Assembly (NCBI GenBank): GCA_030824095.1
Contig: JAVBYK010000416.1
Span: forward strand, 1-5,531
Direction of reading: 5' to 3'
DNA: 5,531 bases
Source of the DNA: a bacterium
GTDB lineage: Bacteria; Pseudomonadota; Gammaproteobacteria; Burkholderiales; Burkholderiaceae_C
A program made the position numbers and the translations under genes. The notes under the pieces are model-generated. The model saw only the letters and a list, made by a program, of their open reading frames with translations. It made no database searches and was not told the origin of the DNA. Below are positions 1-5,531 of this stretch, one piece after another; position 1 is the stretch's first letter, and each line of letters opens with the position of its first letter.

Positions 1-570
1 GACTCCGGCACGGTGTTTTTCGGCAGCACGATTGACCTGCTGCGCTACACCGAGCCCGAGATTGCGCAACTGGGCATTGGCCGCAAGTTCCAGAAACCCA
101 CGGTGTTCGAGCAACTCACCGTGTTCGAGAACCTGGAGCTGGCCCTGCATACCAACAAGGGCGTCAAGTCGTCGATGTTCTTCCGCCTGGACTCGGGTCA
201 GGGCGACCGTCTGGCCGAGGTGTTGCACACCATCCACCTGGCCGATAGCGTGGGCCGCCTGGCCGGCAATTTGAGCCACGGCCAGAAGCAGTGGCTGGAG
301 ATCGGCATGCTGCTGATGCAGGAACCCAAACTATTGTTGCTGGACGAGCCGGTGGCCGGCATGACCGACGAGGAAACCGAGCGCACGGCCGAGTTGTTCC
401 TGTCCCTCAAAGGCAAGCATTCGCTGATGGTGGTGGAGCACGACATGAGCTTCATCCGCACCATCAGCGAGATCGTGACCGTGCTGTGCGATGGCTCGGT
501 GCTGGCGCAGGGCACGCTGGACCAGGTGCAGACCGATGAGCGCGTGATTGAGGTGTACCTGGGACGATGA
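1..570 (+). CDS. urtD: Urea ABC transporter ATP-binding subunit UrtD (3' part, start outside window)
   Basis: This is one of two cytoplasmic ATPases that power the UrtABCDE urea importer. The frame is open from base 1, so the gene is cut by the window edge; 189 C-terminal residues are visible and the Walker A region is missing. In visible numbering, the Q-loop stretch GIGRKFQKPTVFE spans about 25-37 and is highly typical of UrtD. The ABC signature LSHGQ is at 91-95, Walker B plus the catalytic Glu (LLLLDEP) at 111-117, and the switch His in EHD at 146-148. The signature reads SHGQ rather than SGGQ, which is usual for UrtD. The first in-window start-like codon, GTG at 13, is internal: the reading frame and the family similarity continue upstream of it. 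The TGA stop overlaps the urtE ATG, indicating translational coupling. A generic LivG-type amino-acid transporter ATPase is the alternative, but the Q-loop region and the urtE partner favour urea. Confidence 0.93.
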   Translation, partial: DSGTVFFGSTIDLLRYTEPEIAQLGIGRKFQKPTVFEQLTVFENLELALHTNKGVKSSMFFRLDSGQGDRLAEVLHTIHLADSVGRLAGNLSHGQKQWLEIGMLLMQEPKLLLLDEPVAGMTDEETERTAELFLSLKGKHSLMVVEHDMSFIRTISEIVTVLCDGSVLAQGTLDQVQTDERVIEVYLGR

Positions 571-1265
571 GCATGCTTTCAGTAAAAAACATCAACCAGT
601 ATTACGGCGGCTCGCACATCCTGCGGGACGTGAGCATCGAAGCCCAGCTGGGCAAGGTCACCGTGATCCTGGGCCGCAACGGCGTGGGCAAGACCACCTT
701 ACTCAAATCCCTGATGGGCCTGGTGCCGATCAAGACCGGCTCTATTGAACTGGACGGCAAGCCGATTCACAAGGCGACTCCGTACGAGCGGGCCCGAGCC
801 GGCATGGGCTTCGTGCCGCAGGGCCGCGAGATCTTTGGCCGGTTGACGGTGGAAGAAAACCTGCTGATGGGCCTGGCCTACAAGAGTGCCAGCACGCCGA
901 TTCCGCCCGAGCTGTTTGAACTGTTCCCGGTGCTCCAGCAGATGCTGGGGCGTCGCGGCGGCGACCTGTCGGGTGGGCAGCAGCAGCAGCTGGCCATTGC
1001 GCGGGCCCTGGCCGCCCAGCCGCGCGTGCTGATTCTGGATGAGCCCACCGAAGGCATCCAGCCCAGCATCATCAAGGACATCGGCCGTGTGATCCGCATG
1101 CTGGCCGACCGGGGGGACATGGCGATTCTGCTGGTGGAGCAGTACTACGACTTTGCCCAGGAACTGGCCGACCACTATGTGGTGATGGAGCGTGGCGCCG
1201 TGGTGGCCAAGGGACTGGGCAAGGACATGGAGGCCAACGGCGTGCGCAGGCTGGTGGCAATTTGA
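567..1265 (+). CDS. urtE: Urea ABC transporter ATP-binding subunit UrtE
   Basis: This is the second ATPase of the urea importer, LivF-like, 232 residues, close to the usual size of about 230. Walker A GRNGVGKTT is at 36-44, the Q-loop (FVPQGREIF) at 82-90, the signature LSGGQQQQ at 134-141 and Walker B with the catalytic Glu (VLILDEP) at 154-160. The switch position is Gln192 (LVEQY) instead of His, as is common in LivF/UrtE proteins. The opening NINQYYGGSHILRDV (8-22) is characteristic of UrtE. Two starts are possible. ATG 567 overlaps the urtD stop and has GAGGT at 550-554, a rather long 12 bases upstream. ATG 573 (protein beginning MLSV, 230 aa) has GGGA at 561-564 with 8-base spacing. The overlap supports coupled expression with urtD. 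A hairpin follows the stop, and the urease genes do not follow directly. Confidence 0.95.
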   Translation: MSMLSVKNINQYYGGSHILRDVSIEAQLGKVTVILGRNGVGKTTLLKSLMGLVPIKTGSIELDGKPIHKATPYERARAGMGFVPQGREIFGRLTVEENLLMGLAYKSASTPIPPELFELFPVLQQMLGRRGGDLSGGQQQQLAIARALAAQPRVLILDEPTEGIQPSIIKDIGRVIRMLADRGDMAILLVEQYYDFAQELADHYVVMERGAVVAKGLGKDMEANGVRRLVAI

Positions 1266-1277
1266 TTCGAGTCAAGC

Positions 1278-1311
1278 ATTCAACATGTTGCACCGCAGCA
1301 ACATGCTGAAT
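1278..1311 (+). terminator. Hairpin after urtE, probable end of urt transcript
   Basis: The arms at 1278-1291 (ATTCAACATGTTGC) and 1298-1311 (GCAACATGCTGAAT) pair at 13 of 14 positions, the exception being A1283 opposite C1306, around a 6-base loop. The stem begins 12 bases after the urtE stop, where a terminator would be expected. What follows is TCTGGCTG rather than a clean T-run, so intrinsic termination may be weak. It could instead protect the 3' end of the mRNA. Each arm also contains a CAACATG copy, and the left one is the self-palindrome CAACATGTTG at 1281-1290, so a protein-binding role is possible. Confidence 0.5.
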
Positions 1312-1439
1312 TCTGGCTGACAGCGTGTCCTGAGAGTGGGGAGTCTGCGGTATCTGAATAGCCGAGCTTTGATGCAGATCAGTTGCCTCCTAGATGGGAA
1401 ATTCAGAATGCTGCCTTTCCTTCAACTGCAGGTTCCGCC
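1312..1439. other. Intergenic leader between urtE hairpin and hemerythrin-GGDEF gene
   Basis: This non-coding stretch sits upstream of the diguanylate cyclase gene and should hold its promoter. The best sigma70-like pair I can point to is TTGATG at 1369-1374 and TAGATG at 1391-1396 with 16 bases between them. The -10 half matches the consensus poorly, so I do not claim it as a promoter. A modest ribosome-binding candidate, AGGT, lies at 1430-1433, six bases before ATG 1440. I see no other gene or repeat here. Confidence 0.35.
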
Positions 1440-2591
1440 ATGGATGCGTTTGTCCTGGATCACAACTTTGTTACGGGTTTGGTCGATGTCGATCAGCAGC
1501 ACCAGTCGCTGGTGAGCCTGCTCAACCAGCTCTCGGCTTCCTTTCTCCATGAAGCGGGTGCGAGCGACGTGGCGGTTGAGGATATTCTGGAGCGGCTGGT
1601 TGCCTACGCACGTCACCACTTCTCGGAGGAAGAGGCGCTCATGCAACAGGTGGGTCTGGACCCGCGCCACCAGGACATGCATCGCCAGTTGCACCAGCAG
1701 TTTTCCCTGCAGGTGGCCAGCTTGTGGAATGCGCGCGGCAGCATGAGCCATCCGTCGGAGCTCTTCATCGGATTTTTGACGTCCTGGCTGGGTCTGCACA
1801 TTCTGGGGATTGACCAGGAAATGTCGCGCCAGATCCTGCGCATACGCCAAGGGCAGTCGCCCCAGCAGGCGTTTGAACATGAAGACGCCGTGGCGCGGGA
1901 CAGCAGCGCGCAGGCGCTGCTCAGAATGGTGTCCAAGTTGTACCGGATGCTCTCAGAGCAAAACGCGGAACTGGCACGGGCCAATGCCCACCTTGAAGAT
2001 CGGGTGCAGCAGCGTACGCTGGAGTTTGAGCGGGCCAACACCGCACTGAAGCATGCCAACCTGCAACTGGAAATCTTCTCCCGCACCGATGGCTTGTTGA
2101 AGATTGCCAACCGCCAGTACTTTGACGAGCGATTGGGAGATGAGTGCGCGCGGGCCCACCGCAGTGGGCGACCTCTGGGGCTGCTGATGATCGATGTGGA
2201 CTTCTTCAAACCCTACAACGACCGGTACGGGCACCAGGAAGGTGACCGCTGCCTGCAGGCGGTGGTGGAAGCCGTTGCATCGGCCCTGCTGCGTTCCAGT
2301 GATCTGGTTGCCCGTTATGGGGGCGAAGAGTTGGGTGTCATTCTTCCCGAGACGGATGCCGCCGGCACGCAGGCTACCGCGCAACGGGTATGCGACGCTG
2401 TCTACGCCCTGCGACAACCCCACGCGGACTCCAGCGTTGCGCCCTACGTCACGGTGAGCGTGGGGGCATGCACGGTGTTGCCCCGTGGTCGGAATGCTGA
2501 CGCCGACTTGCTTGCATGTGCGGACCGTGCGCTGTACCTTGCCAAGGACGCCGGACGCAATCGCGTGGTGGTGATGCACGCGCCAAACTGA
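1440..2591 (+). CDS. Bacteriohemerythrin-GGDEF diguanylate cyclase
   Basis: The predicted role is synthesis of cyclic di-GMP from two GTP in the cytoplasm, controlled by a non-haem di-iron O2/redox sensor; 383 residues, with no signal peptide or membrane segment. Residues about 7-133 form the hemerythrin domain with all seven expected ligands in pattern: His21 (VDQQH), His60 and Glu64 (HFSEE), His77 and His81, and His120 and Asp125 (HILGID). Residues about 165-212 look like a coiled-coil linker (QNAELARANAHLEDRVQQR). The GGDEF domain spans about 214-383, with metal-binding Asp252 (MIDVDFFK), the NDRYGHQEGD stretch at 260-269, active-site GGEEL at 294-298, and an inhibitory I-site RSSD at 285-288, exactly five residues before it. 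Two deviations stand out: GGEEL ends in Leu, and the usual DxLTGLxNR reads DGLLKIANR at 217-225. ATG 1440 was chosen over TTG 1383 because homology begins there and AGGT sits six bases upstream. The gene converges on the TPR gene with a 12-base gap. Domain calls are firm; the signal sensed and the enzyme's activity are inference. Confidence 0.92.
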   Translation: MDAFVLDHNFVTGLVDVDQQHQSLVSLLNQLSASFLHEAGASDVAVEDILERLVAYARHHFSEEEALMQQVGLDPRHQDMHRQLHQQFSLQVASLWNARGSMSHPSELFIGFLTSWLGLHILGIDQEMSRQILRIRQGQSPQQAFEHEDAVARDSSAQALLRMVSKLYRMLSEQNAELARANAHLEDRVQQRTLEFERANTALKHANLQLEIFSRTDGLLKIANRQYFDERLGDECARAHRSGRPLGLLMIDVDFFKPYNDRYGHQEGDRCLQAVVEAVASALLRSSDLVARYGGEELGVILPETDAAGTQATAQRVCDAVYALRQPHADSSVAPYVTVSVGACTVLPRGRNADADLLACADRALYLAKDAGRNRVVVMHAPN

Positions 2592-2603
2592 ACACACTGC
2601 GAC

Positions 2604-4280
2604 CTAGGCGAGAGGTGCCGCTGCCTTGGCAGCCTTGTCGACCGGGCGCGTCGTGCCGGTGCGCAGCGCCAGACCGCCGGCCTGGCGCTTCTGTTCCCCC
2701 AGCGATGCCTTCGCGTTGTGCAGGCCATACTTGGCGCGCAGGTCCTGCAGGTCGGTGCTGAGCGCGGCGGCATCGATCACCTTGCTTCCATGCTTGAGCA
2801 GCACCTGATGGGCGTTGTCGATCAGGCGCGCATTGAGCGTTTCCTTGCCATGCAGAATCAGGTTCTTGACGGCGGCCGTGGGGTTGCCCGACAGGCTTAG
2901 GGCCATGGCGGTCTCGGCCATCTCCAGCACCGTGGCCTGGCATGCGCGCATGCGCTCGGCGTAGGGCGGGTGGGCCACCGCGCTGGCGGCCAGCAGCTCG
3001 GTCATGGAGCGGTTGCTGCAGAAGCGCATGCCGATGACGTCCACCACGGACTCCAACTCGTTGAGCTGGATCGCCTTGTGCGCCAGTTGTGACATCAGTG
3101 CCAGCACATTGCTGGCGGACTCAAAATCAAACTCGCTGCTGGTCACGGTCTTGGCCAGGTTGCGCACGGCTTCGACCGACTGCGCGAACTGGTGCTGCTG
3201 GATCAGGTTGAGCGCCACCACAATGTCGGCCAGGCGGCGCACGCGCGGCATGTCGGGATTGCGTTCCAGCAGCCGCGTGAAGTCGTCATGGCAGCGCTGC
3301 AAGCCCTTGCGGTCCCCGTTTTCCAGCCGGGTGAAGGCCAGCAGCACCAGGCTCTGGCAGTCAAACATCTTGGACTCCAGTCCCAGGCGGGTGGTGCGAT
3401 CCAGCAGTTTCTCGGCCTCGACATGGTCGCCGGCGTAGTAGCTCATCATGGCCAGGTTCTGCAGGCGGCTCACCGAGGCCGGTGTCAGCGTGGCGGCCAT
3501 CTTGTAGGTCTCCAGCGCCTTGTCGAAGCGCCCCAGCTCGAACTGGGCACGGCCCATCACGTCATAGGCGTCGCTGTAATTGGGGTCGGAGCTGATCAGG
3601 TTTTCCAGCGTGCTGGTGGCCTGGGTCAGCTGGCCGGCATCCAGCTGTGCGCGTGCCACGCCGAGCTTGGCCCAGGGCAGGGTCTTGGCCGCAACCACGG
3701 CCTGGTAGAGCTGTTGCGCCTCTGCGGGGCGGCCCACGCGCAGCAGCAGTTCGGCGCCCACGCGCGCCGCATAGAGCCAGAACAGGCCCTTGGACTCGAA
3801 TCGCTCCATGCAGAGCCGGGCGGCACCCTCAAAATCCTCGGCCTCAATGGCGCTGAAGATGCCCTGCAGCGACACCTTGCGGATGCGGGCCTGGCGCAGC
3901 CGCTCGCCCAGGTGCACGGCCTTGTGCGGCTTGAGCAGGTAGCCGTCCAGCGCGGACTCGGCCGCCTCGGCCACCCGGGCGTAGGTGGCCTCGCCGGTGA
4001 TCATGATGAAGATGGTGGAAAAGGGCAGCAACTGGTTGCGCCGCAGGTCGTCCAGCAGGTCCTGGCCGGAACTGGCCTCGTCGGCGAAGTGCAGCTCGCA
4101 CAGCACAAAGTCGAAGCTGCGGAACTCCAGCTGCCGGCGGGCATCGACGGCGCGGGCCGCCTGCATGACATTTCCCACGCCGAAGTCCCGCAACTGCCCC
4201 ACCAGGATGGAGCGGGACGTTGGATTGCCGTCCACCACCAGGGCGGAACAGGCCGAGAAGTCGTCGTCACGTGTTGCCAT
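2604..4280 (-). CDS. Receiver-like (CheY-type) domain protein with TPR repeats
   Basis: This is a 558-residue soluble protein. Residues about 12-130 resemble a response-regulator receiver: ALVVDGNPTSRSIL at 13-26, FDFVLCELHF at 56-65, FIMITGEATY at 91-100 and YLLKPHK at 114-120. The conserved Thr95 and Lys117 are present, but the phosphoacceptor Asp is Glu62 (codon GAG, 4095-4097) and the usual acidic pair is Asp17-Gly18, so normal phosphorylation is unlikely. Helical TPR-type repeats follow, clearest at about 203-233, 237-267 and 271-301, for example DAYDVMGRAQFELGRFDKAL. The rest, to about 530, is helix-rich and unrecognised, and the tail is Ala/Lys-rich. There is no DNA-binding or enzymatic output domain, so a protein-binding adaptor role is inferred. 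ATG 4280 is the only sensible start: an in-frame TGA lies about 35 bases upstream, and no good Shine-Dalgarno precedes it. The gene lies downstream of ureD on the same strand but is separated by an 85-base gap with a strong palindrome, so co-transcription is uncertain. The function is unknown. Confidence 0.87.
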   Translation of the reverse strand: MATRDDDFSACSALVVDGNPTSRSILVGQLRDFGVGNVMQAARAVDARRQLEFRSFDFVLCELHFADEASSGQDLLDDLRRNQLLPFSTIFIMITGEATYARVAEAAESALDGYLLKPHKAVHLGERLRQARIRKVSLQGIFSAIEAEDFEGAARLCMERFESKGLFWLYAARVGAELLLRVGRPAEAQQLYQAVVAAKTLPWAKLGVARAQLDAGQLTQATSTLENLISSDPNYSDAYDVMGRAQFELGRFDKALETYKMAATLTPASVSRLQNLAMMSYYAGDHVEAEKLLDRTTRLGLESKMFDCQSLVLLAFTRLENGDRKGLQRCHDDFTRLLERNPDMPRVRRLADIVVALNLIQQHQFAQSVEAVRNLAKTVTSSEFDFESASNVLALMSQLAHKAIQLNELESVVDVIGMRFCSNRSMTELLAASAVAHPPYAERMRACQATVLEMAETAMALSLSGNPTAAVKNLILHGKETLNARLIDNAHQVLLKHGSKVIDAAALSTDLQDLRAKYGLHNAKASLGEQKRQAGGLALRTGTTRPVDKAAKAAAPLA

Positions 4281-4318
4281 TACGCTGGCACGGGGTGCTC
4301 CAAGTCGTTGTTGTGTTC

Positions 4319-4341
4319 ATCCGAACCCCCGGGGGTTGGAT
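4319..4341. repeat. GC-rich palindrome in the ureD/receiver-TPR gap
   Basis: AACCCCCGGGGGTT at 4324-4337 is a perfect 14-base palindrome. It extends outward by ATCC (4319-4322) pairing with GGAT (4338-4341), leaving G4323 unpaired. It lies 24 bases past the ureD stop and about 38 bases before the receiver-TPR start, reading the minus strand. As RNA, the centre would have to open to form a loop. Reading the minus strand, it is followed by GAACACAACA rather than a T-run, so it is not a classic intrinsic terminator. It could be an operator, a weak terminator or an mRNA-processing structure. Confidence 0.6.
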
Positions 4342-4349
4342 AAATTTGT

Positions 4350-4362
4350 TATCAAAATGATA
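4350..4362. repeat. Small AT-rich inverted repeat next to the ureD stop
   Basis: TATCAAAATGATA has 5-base arms (TATCA/TGATA) around AAA. It begins four bases after the ureD TAG stop, reading the minus strand, in an AT-rich patch (4339-4363) that contrasts with the GC-rich surroundings. I recall similar ATCAAAATGATAGC-like strings as recurrent intergenic sequences in Comamonadaceae genomes, but this is memory and was not searched. It could form part of the promoter or operator region of the receiver-TPR gene, or be remnant repeat sequence. Confidence 0.35.
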
Positions 4363-4365
4363 GCA

Positions 4366-5196
4366 CTACATGGACCAAATACGAGGGTTGGACGGCGATT
4401 TGGTCCATAACTGTTGCCGCCAGGTGTGGCGTAAAGCCCGCAGCAGGTCCATGGCCGGCTCCACCACAGGGGCCAGGACCCGCACCACCACCACCTGCGC
4501 GTGTGGACTGGTGGCGCCGGCGGTGGCAGCCAGTGGGTGTGCCGCCAGCACCGCGCGGGCGCTGTCCAGCGCCTGCTGCCGGCGCTCGCGGGACAGCGGT
4601 GTGCCGGTCACAAAAAACAGCGACGCCATGCAGCGCTGGCCGGCCAGTCCAACCGGGCTGTTGAGCAGGCGCGTGTCGCTGGCGTCTACCGTGCCGCGTT
4701 CTAGCCAGACGCCGGGCAGCTCGATGTGCTGGCGCAGCGCGCCGCGCACGAAGGGTTGCTTGGCCAGCGGCAGGCCCAGGGCGTTGACGTCCCAACCCAG
4801 GAGTTCGGCACCGGAAGCCAGCTCCATGGTGATGCGGTTCTCGGCCAGACAACCGCTGTAGCAGATGGCCTCCAGCGGCAGCCATTCCAGGCGGGCATCG
4901 TGCTCCAGCACCAGGCGTGTGTCCTGCAGCGCCTGCGTACCGTCGGACCGGTAAAACCGCGTGGCGCCGGGCGTGGTGATCAGACCGTGTGCGCCGGACT
5001 GAACCTGCACGGCCAGCTCCAGCGTGTCGCCGCCGACCAGGCCGCCCGGGGGGTGAACCAGCACGTTATGGCAAATGGTGTCGCCTTCCGGGTACAGGCT
5101 TTGCAAAATGCGCAGCGGCCCACTGTGGGTGTGGCGGGCGACTGTGCGGCCCGCCTCGACGGTGTAGTCCAGCGCGAGCCGGGCGTGCCAGGGCAT
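4366..5196 (-). CDS. ureD: Urease accessory protein UreD
   Basis: UreD (called UreH in some species) binds apo-urease and, with UreF and UreG, helps deliver nickel to the active site in the cytoplasm. From ATG 5196 the protein has 276 residues, a normal family length. Family signatures run in order: LDYTVEAGRTVARHTHSGPLR (in part, 9-29), SLYPEG (33-38), HPPGGLVGGD (48-57), TTPGATRFYRS (74-84), LEWLPLEAICYSG (103-115), and a C-terminal WRQQLW...NPRIW ending. The 103-115 stretch departs somewhat from the usual LPQETI-type sequence. A longer frame reaches back to 5358, but it would overlap the permease gene by about 148 bases and the added residues look nothing like UreD. The start lies 14 bases after the permease stop, suggesting one transcript, although no strong Shine-Dalgarno is visible. 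No ureA follows, so the urease structural genes must lie elsewhere if the cell has a working urease. Confidence 0.94.
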   Translation of the reverse strand: MPWHARLALDYTVEAGRTVARHTHSGPLRILQSLYPEGDTICHNVLVHPPGGLVGGDTLELAVQVQSGAHGLITTPGATRFYRSDGTQALQDTRLVLEHDARLEWLPLEAICYSGCLAENRITMELASGAELLGWDVNALGLPLAKQPFVRGALRQHIELPGVWLERGTVDASDTRLLNSPVGLAGQRCMASLFFVTGTPLSRERRQQALDSARAVLAAHPLAATAGATSPHAQVVVVRVLAPVVEPAMDLLRALRHTWRQQLWTKSPSNPRIWSM

Positions 5197-5210
5197 GGTG
5201 GGACTTGGCT

Positions 5211-5531
5211 CTAGTGGGCTTCGGCCTGTTTGGCCGCGGCAATGGTGGCGGCCGCATCCTCGCGCGAGCCGTTGAGGAACAGGTTCAACAGCACCGCGCT
5301 GATGGATGCCAGCAGGATGCCGGACTCGATCAGCGGGTGAATGCCATGGGGCATCCATTGTTTGAAGTTGGGCGCCACCAGCGGCACCATACCCAGTCCC
5401 AGCGATATGGCAACCACCAGTGCATTGAACCGGTTGCCTTTGAAATCGACCCCCGCCAGGATGCGGATGCCGGTCGCCGCCACCATGCCGAACATCACCA
5501 GCCCGGCCCCGCCCAGCACCACGGTGGGCAG
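5211..5531 (-). CDS. NCS2-family nucleobase:cation symporter, probable xanthine/urate permease (3' part, start outside window)
   Basis: This is the C-terminal 106 residues of an inner-membrane purine permease; the frame is open to the window edge, and the GTG at 5522 is internal. The segment LGGAGLVMFGMVAATGIRIL (visible residues 6-25) is a hallmark of NCS2 permeases of the xanthine/urate (PbuX, UacT/XanQ-like) branch. Three hydrophobic segments are visible, about 4-25, 37-54 and 70-86, followed by a short charged and Ala-rich cytoplasmic tail (SREDAAATIAAAKQAEAH). The substrate cannot be fixed from this fragment: xanthine or urate is more likely than uracil on sequence style. Its position 14 bases before ureD suggests purine uptake, breakdown to urea, and urease maturation are linked here, which is inference. 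Confidence 0.85.
   Translation of the reverse strand: MPTVVLGGAGLVMFGMVAATGIRILAGVDFKGNRFNALVVAISLGLGMVPLVAPNFKQWMPHGIHPLIESGILLASISAVLLNLFLNGSREDAAATIAAAKQAEAH

Noticed and set aside
699..1175. Minus-strand open frame inside urtE
   Set aside because: It lies wholly opposite a strongly conserved ABC ATPase gene and shows no domain-like sequence.
1369..1396. TTGATG/TAGATG as a sigma70 promoter for the cyclase gene
   Set aside because: The -10 half matches poorly and the spacing is short at 16 bases; the match is too weak to annotate as a promoter.
1383..1439. Upstream TTG start for the hemerythrin-GGDEF gene
   Set aside because: The extra 19 residues precede the hemerythrin fold and look unconserved. 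ATG 1440 has a nearby AGGT and begins just before the domain.
2620..2633. GCTGCC/GGCAGC hairpin shortly after the GGDEF stop as a terminator
   Set aside because: The loop is only two bases, there is no T-run, and the sequence encodes the Ala/Lys-rich tail of the convergent gene. It is explained by codon composition.
4259..4321. ATG at 4319-4321 (minus strand) as an earlier start for the receiver-TPR gene
   Set aside because: It is out of frame with the protein, and the correct frame has a TGA about 35 bases upstream of ATG 4280.
3192..4343. Long open frame on the + strand (383 codons) opposite the receiver-TPR gene
   Set aside because: Its translation is a Gly/Gln/Leu/His-rich string with no recognisable domain, and it mirrors a clearly coding minus-strand gene of GC-rich codon use. 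It is an antisense shadow.
5197..5358. Upstream extension of ureD to an ATG at 5358
   Set aside because: It would overlap the permease coding region by about 148 bases, and the added residues are Arg/His/Pro-rich without UreD similarity. ATG 5196 gives the usual length.

Overview
The window is GC-rich and densely coded. It most likely comes from a betaproteobacterium of the order Burkholderiales, probably Comamonadaceae. That placement is inferred from the style of the urea-transport, UreD and receiver-TPR proteins and from the tight gene packing; no rRNA or marker gene is present to confirm it.

Left part (1-1265, + strand): the 3' end of urtD followed by a complete urtE. These are the two ATPase subunits of a high-affinity urea ABC transporter, joined by an ATGA stop/start overlap. 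The rest of the urt operon (urtABC and the start of urtD) should lie to the left. A strong hairpin at 1278-1311 probably marks the end of this transcript.

Middle part (1440-4280): two signalling genes that converge with only 12 bases between their stops. The + strand gene encodes a cytosolic bacteriohemerythrin-GGDEF protein, an oxygen- or redox-responsive diguanylate cyclase by domain logic. The - strand gene encodes a receiver domain whose phosphoacceptor Asp is replaced by Glu, followed by TPR helical repeats. Neither has an evident role in urea metabolism.

Right part (4366-5531, - strand): ureD, the urease nickel-insertion accessory protein, lies 14 bases downstream of the 3' end of an NCS2-family nucleobase permease, probably for xanthine or urate. 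The permease runs off the right edge. ureD is not followed by ureA, so the usual ureDABC order is broken here.

Taken together, the flanks fit a nitrogen-scavenging theme: urea import by Urt, purine import by the NCS2 permease (purine breakdown can yield urea), and urease maturation by UreD. The signalling pair sits between these two flanks. The 174-base gap at 1266-1439 and the 85-base gap at 4281-4365 hold inverted repeats but no further genes. I see no tRNA, rRNA, CRISPR array, insertion sequence or phage gene. The most interesting material is the hemerythrin-cyclase, the Glu-substituted receiver, and the palindromes in the two gaps.
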